Shown here: piece by piece, positions 57,487-64,000 of the stretch
How positions within the stretch are numbered: position 1 is the stretch's first letter
Layout: the number at the start of each line of letters is the position of its first letter
DNA from: Haliscomenobacter hydrossis DSM 1100
GTDB taxonomy: Bacteria > Bacteroidota > Bacteroidia > Chitinophagales > Saprospiraceae
Length of the DNA stretch: 64,000 nucleotides
Direction of reading: 5' to 3'
Assembly (NCBI RefSeq): GCF_000212735.1
Contig: NC_015510.1
Coordinates: 5,953,001 to 6,017,000 of the forward strand
The notes under the pieces: model-generated
Databases searched by the model: none
Seen by the model: the letters and a program-made list of their open reading frames with translations, nothing else
What the model was told of the DNA's origin: nothing
Translations under genes and position numbers: made by a program

Positions 57487-57576
57487 GGGTTTGTAGGTTT
57501 TAGGGTCTTAGGGTTTTAGGGTTCGCCAAGCGTTCACCGAACCCTAAAACCCTAAGACCTTAAAACCCTAAAACCT
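57487..57576 (+). repeat. Hairpin of AGGGTTTT-type units between fusA and rpsJ
   Basis: Arms 57487-57525 and 57538-57576 pair imperfectly with a perfect 22-bp core next to the loop. The units are degenerate 8-mers (agggtttt, agggtctt, agggttcg). No T-run follows. Confidence 0.75.
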
Positions 57577-57648
57577 TGAAAAAAAACGCTTCCGGTAAAA
57601 GTTGCCGAAAGTTTATTCATTGACATATATCAAATCAGATTTTCAGGC

Positions 57649-57957
57649 ATGAATCAGAAAATCAGGATCAAACTCCGCTCGTATGACCATAATTTGGTTG
57701 ATAAATCGACGGAGAAAATAGTAAAAACAGTACGTAATAGTGGTGCCGTTGTAACTGGCCCGATTCCGCTGCCCACTGAGAAGAAAATCTTTACCGTGCT
57801 CCGTTCTCCGCACGTCAACAAGAAGTCTCGTGAGCAGTTCCAATTGCGAACCCACAAACGTCTGATTGAAATTTACACGCCTACTCAAAAGACAGTAGAT
57901 GCGCTGTCCAAGTTGGAATTGCCCAGTGGCGTAGACATTCAAGTTAAGTTGACGTAA
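57649..57957 (+). CDS. rpsJ: 30S ribosomal protein S10
   Basis: This 102-residue protein has the S10 hallmarks [26 protein letters not shown] and [20 protein letters not shown]. Besides its place in the 30S head it acts in transcription antitermination as NusE. It opens the S10 part of the cluster. Confidence 0.98.
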   Translation: MNQKIRIKLRSYDHNLVDKSTEKIVKTVRNSGAVVTGPIPLPTEKKIFTVLRSPHVNKKSREQFQLRTHKRLIEIYTPTQKTVDALSKLELPSGVDIQVKLT

Positions 57958-58004
57958 TTGATTGATTGCAATCCTATTGCAATGAATTTTTAAATCAAGA
58001 AGTG

Positions 58005-58631
58005 ATGAACGGACTGATTGGTAAAAAGATTGGCATGACCAGTGTGTACGATAGCACTGGCAAAAGTGTGGCGTGTACCGTCATTGAAGCAGGTCCTTGC
58101 GTAGTGACGCAGGTGAAGACCGAGCAAACCGATGGGTATACTGCCCTCCAATTGGCTTATGGGGATACCAAAGCCAAAAATACTTCGAAGCCCCTCCAGG
58201 GCCATTTCGAAAAAGCAAATACAGAACCAAAGCATAAGTTGGTTGAGTTTCGCGATTTCTCTATTGTGGAGAAAGCGATTGGCGAAATCATCAAAGTGGA
58301 CGATGTCTTCAATGAAGGAGATATGGTACATGCAGTGGGCGTTACCAAAGGTAAAGGCTTCCAGGGCGTTGTTAAACGTTATGGATTTGCCGGGGTTGGT
58401 GGTGCTACGCACGGTCAGCACAACCGCCAGCGTGCCCCAGGTTCTATGGGCGCTTCTTCCTATCCTTCACGTGTATTCAAAGGCAAACGTCTACCAGGAC
58501 GTACCGGCGGTGACAACGTAAAGGTGAAGAACCTCAAAGTACTCAAAGTATTTGCTGACCAGAACCTCATCTTGATCAAAGGTGCAATTCCTGGACACAA
58601 AGGTGCTTACGTTATTCTGGAGAAAAAGTAA
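58005..58631 (+). CDS. rplC: 50S ribosomal protein L3
   Basis: ATG at 58005 gives [16 protein letters not shown], the normal L3 start, and 208 residues. The extended loop sequence with [16 protein letters not shown] and the [14 protein letters not shown] block are intact. It binds near the 3' end of 23S rRNA and initiates 50S assembly. Confidence 0.98.
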   Translation: MNGLIGKKIGMTSVYDSTGKSVACTVIEAGPCVVTQVKTEQTDGYTALQLAYGDTKAKNTSKPLQGHFEKANTEPKHKLVEFRDFSIVEKAIGEIIKVDDVFNEGDMVHAVGVTKGKGFQGVVKRYGFAGVGGATHGQHNRQRAPGSMGASSYPSRVFKGKRLPGRTGGDNVKVKNLKVLKVFADQNLILIKGAIPGHKGAYVILEKK

Positions 58632-58668
58632 TCGTTAACGGCCTCGTGGCGAGTTAAATTCAAGAAAC

Positions 58669-59295
58669 ATGAAATTGGATGTTTTCAATATTCAGGGCGA
58701 AAAGACCGGTAGAGCCGTTGACCTTCCAGATGACGTTTTCGGCGGTGAGCCGAATGAGCACGTGCTTTACTTATCGGTGAAGCAATATCTGGCAAATCAG
58801 CGCCAAGGTACCCACAAATCAAAAGAACGCTGGGAAATCAGCGGTTCTACACGCAAGTTGCACCGTCAAAAGGGAACCGGTGGTTCTCGTAAAGGTGACA
58901 TCAATAGCCCATTGTTCCCAGGTGGTGCCCGGGTTTTCGGACCACGCCCACGGGATTATGAGCAAAAACTGAACAAAAAAGTTAAACGTCTGGCACGCAG
59001 ATCGGCTCTGAGCACCAAAGCGCAAAGTGGCTCGATTGTGATCGTTGAAGACTTTAACTTCGAAACCGCTAAAACCAAAAATTTTGCCGACATCCTGAGC
59101 AAGCTCAATGTGAGTGGCAAAAAATCTTTGGTTGTAGTTGCAGAACAAAACGACAATGTATTCCGCTCTAGCCGCAACATCCCTACTACTAAGGTGGTGC
59201 GTGCCCAGGATTTGAATACGTACGAAATTCTGCGCGCCAACGCACTGGTACTTTCCGAAGGGTCGATCCAAAAGATTGTTGAAACGCTGGCTTGA
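58669..59295 (+). CDS. rplD: 50S ribosomal protein L4
   Basis: The 208-residue protein contains the exit-tunnel loop [20 protein letters not shown] and the [20 protein letters not shown] block typical of L4. In other bacteria L4 also represses its own operon; whether it does so here is not visible. Confidence 0.98.
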   Translation: MKLDVFNIQGEKTGRAVDLPDDVFGGEPNEHVLYLSVKQYLANQRQGTHKSKERWEISGSTRKLHRQKGTGGSRKGDINSPLFPGGARVFGPRPRDYEQKLNKKVKRLARRSALSTKAQSGSIVIVEDFNFETAKTKNFADILSKLNVSGKKSLVVVAEQNDNVFRSSRNIPTTKVVRAQDLNTYEILRANALVLSEGSIQKIVETLA

Positions 59296-59329
59296 TCCGT
59301 ATCCGGATAGCCTTAAGAATAGTTGAAAG

Positions 59330-59629
59330 ATGGCAAAGAAAGATATTCTCATCCAGCCCCTGATCACGGAAAAAACCGAGAAACTGTCCAGTAGCCTGAA
59401 CAAGTACTCCTTTATCGTGCATCGGAAAGCCAATAAGGTAGAGATCAAGAAAGCGGTAGAAGCTTTCTACGGAGTAACCGTTGAAGCAGTGAACACCTTG
59501 GTTGTTCCTGGTAAAACCAAATCTCGCTCTACCCGTACTGGTGTGGTGCGTGGCCGTGTATCGGCTTACAAGAAAGCAATTGTTACCCTTGCAGAAGGTG
59601 AAAACATTGACTTCTTCGCAGAATTGTAA
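59330..59629 (+). CDS. rplW: 50S ribosomal protein L23
   Basis: The 99-residue protein has the L23 pattern LIQPLITEKTEKL, YSFIVHRKANKVEIKKAVE and FYGVTVEAVNTLVVPGK. It lies at the tunnel exit where trigger factor and SRP dock. Confidence 0.97.
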   Translation: MAKKDILIQPLITEKTEKLSSSLNKYSFIVHRKANKVEIKKAVEAFYGVTVEAVNTLVVPGKTKSRSTRTGVVRGRVSAYKKAIVTLAEGENIDFFAEL

Positions 59630-59739
59630 TTTGTGCGGCCGTAGCCCAGGCTACAGCTGTAAGTTAACCAATGTTCGTTCGGGTCGGCGAAACAATTATG
59701 GTGGTTTCGATCCGGCGATGAACGCAAAAGACCATAACA

Positions 59740-60573
59740 ATGGCAGTTAAAAAGTTAAATCCGGTTACTCCGGGATCGCGTTATCGGGTTGGTCAGACTT
59801 TTACAGAACTGACTACAGATACGCCAGAAAAGAGCCTGCTGGCACCCCTCAAAAAGAGTGGTGGCCGCAACAGCTCCGGTCACTTGACGATGCGTCAACG
59901 TGGTGGTGGCCACAAACGCCGCTACCGGGTCATCGACTTCAAGCGCGACAAAGATGGTGTCAATGCAATCGTTAAAACCATTGAGTACGACCCCAACCGC
60001 ACGGCGTTCATCGCCCTGGTGGAGTATACCGATGGAGAAAAACGCTACATCATTGCACCCGACGGCTTGAAAGTAGGTACCGAAATCGTATCCGGCGATG
60101 GAGCCGCTCCAAACACAGGAAATGCCCTCTTCTTGAAGGATATTCCCCTTGGTGCAACCATTCACGCCATCGAGTTGAGTCCAGGTAAAGGTGCAGCACT
60201 TGCCCGCAGCGCGGGTACATATGGCATCCTGAACGGTCGTGAAGGCAAATATGCAGTTGTAAAACTGCCTTCCGGCGAAGCGCGTCGTATCCTGCAAACT
60301 TGCAAAGCTACCATTGGTACTACCTCTAACGGAGACCACGGCCTGCAAGTATTGGGTAAGGCTGGCCGCAGTCGCTGGTTGGGCCGCCGTCCACACGTTC
60401 GTGGGGTTGCGATGAACCCTGTCGATCACCCCATGGGTGGTGGTGAAGGTCGCGCTTCCGGTGGACATCCACGTAACCGCAAAGGTATGCCTGCTAAAGG
60501 CTTTAAGACCCGGGATAAGAATAAGTCTTCAAACAGGCTGATCATTACCCGGAGAAAAACCAAAAATCCTTAA
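59740..60573 (+). CDS. rplB: 50S ribosomal protein L2
   Basis: This 277-residue protein has the L2 blocks [35 protein letters not shown] and [18 protein letters not shown], which contains the histidine linked to peptidyl-transferase activity, and a basic C-terminus. The gap to rpsS holds a repeat hairpin that reaches the next start codon. Confidence 0.98.
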   Translation: MAVKKLNPVTPGSRYRVGQTFTELTTDTPEKSLLAPLKKSGGRNSSGHLTMRQRGGGHKRRYRVIDFKRDKDGVNAIVKTIEYDPNRTAFIALVEYTDGEKRYIIAPDGLKVGTEIVSGDGAAPNTGNALFLKDIPLGATIHAIELSPGKGAALARSAGTYGILNGREGKYAVVKLPSGEARRILQTCKATIGTTSNGDHGLQVLGKAGRSRWLGRRPHVRGVAMNPVDHPMGGGEGRASGGHPRNRKGMPAKGFKTRDKNKSSNRLIITRRKTKNP

Positions 60574-60579
60574 ACAGTA

Positions 60580-60678
60580 GTCAGCTATCAGCCATCAGCC
60601 ACTAGCCATCAGCAAAGTATATTGCTGATAGCTATACGTTGAAAGCTGCTAGCTGAAAGCTGAAAGCTGAAAGCTGAT
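60580..60678 (+). repeat. AGCTGAA / AGCCATC heptamer repeats between rplB and rpsS
   Basis: The left side is built of tcagcca-type units, the right side of about five gctgaaa units, and the two sides can pair imperfectly around 60615. The last unit ends directly at the rpsS ATG (60679), so the structure would cover the ribosome landing site. Confidence 0.75.
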
Positions 60679-60948
60679 ATGGCAAGATCAATCAAAAAGG
60701 GACCATACGTGTTCCATAGACTGTTGGAAAAGATTCTTGCATCAAAGGATGCAAAGAAAAAGGGCGTCATCAAAACCTGGTCACGTGCTTCGATGATCAT
60801 CCCCGATATGGTGGGTGAAACCATCGCCGTTCACAACGGTAAAACTTTCGTACCTGTATTCGTTACCGAAAACATGGTAGGACACAAGTTGGGTGAATTT
60901 TCCCCAACCCGTAATTACAAAGGTCACTCTGGCAACCGTAAGAAATAA
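60679..60948 (+). CDS. rpsS: 30S ribosomal protein S19
   Basis: The 89-residue protein begins [11 protein letters not shown] and has the [20 protein letters not shown] and [17 protein letters not shown] blocks of S19, which forms a complex with S13 in the 30S head. Confidence 0.98.
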   Translation: MARSIKKGPYVFHRLLEKILASKDAKKKGVIKTWSRASMIIPDMVGETIAVHNGKTFVPVFVTENMVGHKLGEFSPTRNYKGHSGNRKK

Positions 60949-60949
60949 T

Positions 60950-61036
60950 TGAAGGGTTCGAAGGTTTGAAGGTTCGACAGTTCGAGGGTTATCCCCCGAA
61001 CCCTCGAACCCCCGAACCCTCACACCCCAAACCTGA
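60950..61036 (+). repeat. GGTTCGA-type repeat hairpin between rpsS and rplV
   Basis: Left units gaagggtt, cgaaggtt, tgaaggtt and cgagggtt face right units ccgaaccc and tcgaaccc. The arms pair imperfectly around 60990. The units resemble those of the hairpin between hemC and hemD. Confidence 0.7.
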
Positions 61037-61042
61037 AGAGAC

Positions 61043-61447
61043 ATGCAAGCTGTAGCAAAACTCAAAAATGTCACGATGTCTGCGCGCAAGATGCGTCTTG
61101 TAGTGGACAACATCCGCGGGAAAAAGGTGGAAGATGCCATCAATATCCTGCGCTTTACCAAGAAAGAAGCTGCGGTGTGGTTGGAAAAATTGGTTCGTAG
61201 TGCGGTTGCCAACTGGGAGTACAAGCTGGAAGGTAACGAAAGTGCCGACGATTACAACCTCTACATCAAAACGGCTTTTTGTGATGGTGGAACCATCGTT
61301 AAGCGTTTTCGCCCGGCCCCACACGGCCGTGCACACCGCATTCGCAAACGTTCTAACCACGTTACGATCATTGTGGAAAACCGCATCGCGGTTCCCGGTG
61401 TCGATGATCAAGGGGTGGTAGTAGAAGAAGTTGAACAAACTAATTAA
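61043..61447 (+). CDS. rplV: 50S ribosomal protein L22
   Basis: This protein of 134 residues shows the L22 fold: [21 protein letters not shown], a long beta-hairpin region, and [20 protein letters not shown] at the tunnel-lining loop. A short acidic C-terminal tail follows. Confidence 0.97.
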   Translation: MQAVAKLKNVTMSARKMRLVVDNIRGKKVEDAINILRFTKKEAAVWLEKLVRSAVANWEYKLEGNESADDYNLYIKTAFCDGGTIVKRFRPAPHGRAHRIRKRSNHVTIIVENRIAVPGVDDQGVVVEEVEQTN

Positions 61448-61467
61448 ACATCCAACTACACCATCAT

Positions 61468-62379
61468 ATGGGTCAGAAGACAAATCCAATCGGCAATCGC
61501 CTGGGGATCATTAGAGGTTGGGAATCCAACTGGTTTGGAGGTAAGGATTTCGCGGCTAAAGTGGTTGAGGATGAAAAAATCCGCAACTACCTCAATGCAC
61601 GCGTAAACAAAGGTGGTATCGCCCGCATCGTAATCGAGCGTACCCTCAAGCGCATCACGGTAACGATTCACACTTCCCGTCCCGGTATCATCATCGGTAA
61701 AGGTGGCCAGGAAGTAGACCGCATCCGCGAAGAGCTGAAAAAACTGACGAGCAAAGACGTTCAAATCAACATTACGGAAATCCGTAAGCCAGAATTGGAC
61801 GCCAATATCGTAGCCGAATCCATTGCCAAGCAATTGGAAGCACGGATCAACTACCGTCGTGCGATCAAAATGTCTATCCAATCTACCATCCGCGCAGGTG
61901 GAGAAGGCATTAAAGTACGCATCTCGGGTCGTTTGAACGGCGCTGAAATGGCACGTACCGAAGAATACAAAGAAGGTCGTACACCATTGCACACTTTCCG
62001 TGCAGACATCGACTATTCCTGGAAAGAAGCATTGACCGTTTACGGCAAGATTGGCATCAAAGTTTGGATTTGTAAAGGAGAAGTATTGGGTAAGCGCGAA
62101 TTGACGCCTTCTTCAGCTCCTTCCAATACAACTCAAGCGGGTGGTGGTCAGGGACAAGGCCAAAATCGCCGTGATGGTGGTGGCGGTGGTCGTGGTCGTG
62201 GTGGCGAACGTGGCGAAAGCCGTGGTGGCAACGACAACCGCAATCGCGGTGGCGGCGGTGGTGATCGTCGTGGCGGCGGTGGCGGCGGTGGCGGCGGTGG
62301 TAACCGTGGCGGTGGTGGCAATACTGGCGGCGGCGGTGGTAACCGTGGCGGCGGTGCCGGTGGCCCACGCAAACGTTAA
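61468..62379 (+). CDS. rpsC: 30S ribosomal protein S3 with Gly/Arg-rich C-terminal extension
   Basis: Residues 1-210 are normal S3: [20 protein letters not shown], the KH domain with [14 protein letters not shown], and [14 protein letters not shown]3 lines the mRNA entry channel. Residues about 225-303 are an added low-complexity tail of Gly, Arg and Asn (runs such as [14 protein letters not shown] and up to ten glycines) with an RGG-box look. Ordinary S3 proteins end near 210-250 residues. RGG tails often bind RNA; here that is inference. The codons vary among ggc, ggt and ggg-type forms without obvious frame damage. Confidence 0.95.
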   Translation: MGQKTNPIGNRLGIIRGWESNWFGGKDFAAKVVEDEKIRNYLNARVNKGGIARIVIERTLKRITVTIHTSRPGIIIGKGGQEVDRIREELKKLTSKDVQINITEIRKPELDANIVAESIAKQLEARINYRRAIKMSIQSTIRAGGEGIKVRISGRLNGAEMARTEEYKEGRTPLHTFRADIDYSWKEALTVYGKIGIKVWICKGEVLGKRELTPSSAPSNTTQAGGGQGQGQNRRDGGGGGRGRGGERGESRGGNDNRNRGGGGGDRRGGGGGGGGGGNRGGGGNTGGGGGNRGGGAGGPRKR

Positions 62380-62398
62380 GTAACAGGTTGAAATTTTC

Positions 62399-62428
62399 TT
62401 TGGCTAGAAAGTTTACTTTTTAGCCAAA
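62399..62428 (+). repeat. Hairpin after rpsC
   Basis: tttggcta (62399-62406) pairs with tagccaaa (62421-62428) and the inner bases extend the stem with one wobble. A-residues, not T, follow, so it is not a standard terminator on the plus strand. Confidence 0.65.
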
Positions 62429-62469
62429 AAAAATTAAACCTGTACTTAGAATATTTCAATCCAAAGCTG

Positions 62470-62477
62470 TACCTTTG
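62470..62477 (+). promoter_or_regulatory. Predicted internal promoter before rplP
   Basis: TACCTTTG matches TAnnTTTG in the 164-base gap between rpsC and rplP; the -33 region has no clear TTG. Confidence 0.4.
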
Positions 62478-62543
62478 CCAGACTTTTTCAAAAAGCTGGC
62501 GGGTTTTGGCTATTTTACTGAAATTCTGCTAAATACATAAGAA

Positions 62544-62969
62544 ATGTTACAGCCTAAGAGGACGAAATACCGCAAGCAGCAGAAGGGCAGAATGAAAGGT
62601 CTGGCCATCAAAGGCGGTACAATTGCATTTGGGACTTTTGGTCTTAAGGCGATTACAGGTGCACGCCTTACCAACCGTCAGATCGAATCTGCTCGTATTG
62701 CGATGACTCGTTCTATGAAACGTGAAGGTAAAGTGTGGATTCGCATTTTCCCGGACAAACCCATCACCAAGAAGCCTCAAGAAGTGCGGATGGGTAAAGG
62801 TAAGGGTGCCGTGGATCACTGGGTAGCACAGGTAAAACCAGGTCGGATCATGTTTGAAATCGACGGGGTTACGCCAGAAGTGGCTAGTGAAGCGCTGCGT
62901 CTTGCGGCACAAAAATTGCCAGTTTTGACCAAAATCGTAACTCGTCCTGATTCCGGGTTTGGGTTATAA
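62544..62969 (+). CDS. rplP: 50S ribosomal protein L16
   Basis: The 141-residue protein starts [19 protein letters not shown] and has the [34 protein letters not shown] and [14 protein letters not shown] blocks. L16 contacts tRNAs near the peptidyl-transferase centre. A separate promoter may drive it and the downstream genes. Confidence 0.98.
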   Translation: MLQPKRTKYRKQQKGRMKGLAIKGGTIAFGTFGLKAITGARLTNRQIESARIAMTRSMKREGKVWIRIFPDKPITKKPQEVRMGKGKGAVDHWVAQVKPGRIMFEIDGVTPEVASEALRLAAQKLPVLTKIVTRPDSGFGL

Positions 62970-63097
62970 TCATGCACAGTGCATTTGAATAGTCGACAGA
63001 CATTAGTTTCAGGGCAGCCCTCCATTTTTTGGCGGTGCGCTGCAAAGAAACCCAATCTGGCGGCGATGATTTATATCAAACTTAATTTTTTAAGCCA

Positions 63098-63361
63098 ATG
63101 GCAAACAGTAATTTAGAAGAGCTAAAGGGATTAGCTGACGAGGCGTTACAAGCCGAGTTGGACAATTCCGAATCGCTCTACCGTAAAATGAAGTTCGAGC
63201 ACGCCATCAAAGGGTTAGCCAACCCGATGGAGCTGCGCGATCTTCGCCGCGCTATTGCGCGTCTCAATACAGAGGTGCGCCGTCGTATCGTAGCGACCAT
63301 GGGTCCGGAAGAATTGGCATTGCGTACTAAAATTCGTGCAAGAAGACGTCGTAAACAGTAA
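63098..63361 (+). CDS. rpmC: 50S ribosomal protein L29
   Basis: This is a two-helix protein of 87 residues, a little longer than the usual 60-75. The motif [20 protein letters not shown] followed by [14 protein letters not shown] identifies L29; extra length lies at the basic C-terminus ([11 protein letters not shown]). Confidence 0.95.
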   Translation: MANSNLEELKGLADEALQAELDNSESLYRKMKFEHAIKGLANPMELRDLRRAIARLNTEVRRRIVATMGPEELALRTKIRARRRRKQ

Positions 63362-63365
63362 GGTG

Positions 63366-63620
63366 ATGGAAAGAAATCTTAGAAAAACGCGTACCGGCGT
63401 CGTTACAAGCAACAAAATGAATAAAACTGTTGCAGTAACAGTGGAGCGTAAGCTGCGCCACCCAATTTACGGTAAGTTCGTGAAGAAAACCAAGAGTTTC
63501 ATGGCTCACGATGAGAATAATGATTGCAGCATCGGTGATGTTGTAAAAATTATGGAAACACGGCCCATGAGTAAACTCAAGCGCTGGCGCTTGGTCGAAA
63601 TCATCGAAAGAGCGAAATAA
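63366..63620 (+). CDS. rpsQ: 30S ribosomal protein S17
   Basis: ATG at 63366 lies 4 bases after the rpmC stop and gives 84 residues starting [11 protein letters not shown]. The blocks [37 protein letters not shown] and [20 protein letters not shown] are those of S17, a primary 16S rRNA binder. Confidence 0.98.
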   Translation: MERNLRKTRTGVVTSNKMNKTVAVTVERKLRHPIYGKFVKKTKSFMAHDENNDCSIGDVVKIMETRPMSKLKRWRLVEIIERAK

Positions 63621-63621
63621 C

Positions 63622-63673
63622 CCATGGCTTTAGCCGTGGGATTCCGAACAATCCCACGAATAAATTCGTGGGG
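63622..63673. repeat. Two adjacent REP-like palindromes between rpsQ and rplN
   Basis: cccatggct-ttagccgtggg (63622-63641) and cccacgaat-aaattcgtggg (63654-63673) are palindromes of the same design, with CCCA/TGGG ends, 12 bases apart. They look like repetitive extragenic palindromes. Confidence 0.7.
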
Positions 63674-63745
63674 TAGTATCACGTGTGTTTACGATTTATC
63701 CTTCCTTTTTAGGCGAGATAAATCCTCTAAAACCAGACGTCAACC

Positions 63746-64000
63746 ATGATCCAACAGGAATCCAGACTCAAAGTAGCCGACAATAGTGGAGCCAAAGAAG
63801 TGCTCTGCATCCGTGTACTCGGTGGTTCAGGCCGCCGCTATGCATCAGTAGGCGATAAAATTGTCGTTGCCGTTAAAGATGCCTCTCCTGGAGGTATCAA
63901 AAAAGGTAGCGTTTCAAAAGCGGTAATCGTTCGTACCAAAAAGGAAATCCGCCGTAAAGACGGTTCCTATATTCGTTTTGACGACAACGCTTGCGTATTG
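63746..64000 (+). CDS. rplN: 50S ribosomal protein L14 (3' truncated by window)
   Basis: The first 85 codons read [19 protein letters not shown], with CIRVLGGS and [15 protein letters not shown], the L14 signatures. About 37 residues are missing beyond the window end. Confidence 0.97.
   Translation, partial: MIQQESRLKVADNSGAKEVLCIRVLGGSGRRYASVGDKIVVAVKDASPGGIKKGSVSKAVIVRTKKEIRRKDGSYIRFDDNACVL

Noticed and set aside
57481-57648. Missing tuf gene between fusA and rpsJ as an anomaly
   Set aside because: The absence of tuf at this position is usual for Bacteroidota.
62057-62383. Long open frames with His/Arg-rich, Pro-rich or Ala/Val-rich products over the end of rpsC
   Set aside because: They are other-frame readings of the repetitive Gly/Arg codons of the S3 tail and have no family support.

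Overview
The window looks like a chromosomal segment from a Bacteroidota member, most likely the class Saprospiria (Haliscomenobacter/Lewinella-like). I infer this from family content, not from a database search. The pointers are an LpxC-FabZ fusion, several secreted proteins with type IX secretion (T9SS) C-terminal sorting domains of both type A and type B, SprB-like and choice-of-anchor L modules, a short primary sigma factor, a str-S10 ribosomal cluster with no tuf between fusA and rpsJ, weak Shine-Dalgarno signals, and many upstream matches to the Bacteroidota -7 element TAnnTTTG.

Layout. 1-2.8 kb: the 3' part of a cholesterol-dependent-cytolysin-like pore-former, then a secreted protein with an HExxH zinc-protease motif; each is followed by the same small hairpin. 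2.8-6.9 kb (minus): a TPR sensor histidine kinase and a downstream paralogue that has lost every catalytic motif. 7.3-9.8 kb: a DUF3667 membrane protein and gatB. 10-13.9 kb (minus): a lipid A operon, lpxD, lpxC-fabZ, lpxA and an ABC ATPase. 14-17.2 kb: hemC, hemD, a small lipoprotein and an aldose 1-epimerase. 17.2-26 kb: two large secreted surface proteins, one with 16 repeats of about 110 residues. 26-30.5 kb: a serine hydrolase, fdhD, a metallophosphoesterase and a C69 peptidase. 30.5-30.8 kb: the remnant of an amine oxidase gene. 30.8-37.1 kb (minus): a subtilase, an AddB-like nuclease and a START-like protein. 37.5-42.2 kb: rpoD, an AsnC regulator, a Uma2 nuclease, a C-terminal processing protease and a Sua5-like protein. 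42.3-50.8 kb: two paralogous PKD proteins, rplS, a VIT-domain protein and an acyl-ACP thioesterase. 50.8-54.2 kb: a small accessory patch with an HNH cassette, a caspase-like/FGE fusion and a second Uma2 protein. 54.3-64 kb: rpsL rpsG fusA rpsJ rplC rplD rplW rplB rpsS rplV rpsC rplP rpmC rpsQ rplN (cut by the window end).

Themes. The core genes serve lipid A, heme, translation and tRNA amidation, interleaved with large T9SS cargo for the cell surface. Many intergenic gaps carry long hairpins whose arms are built from degenerate 7-9 base tandem units, including two inside the ribosomal protein operon. The most interesting accessory signal is the C-terminus of the caspase-like/FGE protein. It looks like the variable region of a diversity-generating retroelement target: all 13 candidate variable codons end in C or T and sit at the positions expected for an AAY-rich template. 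No reverse transcriptase or template lies in the window. No rRNA, tRNA, CRISPR array or intact insertion sequence was recognised.
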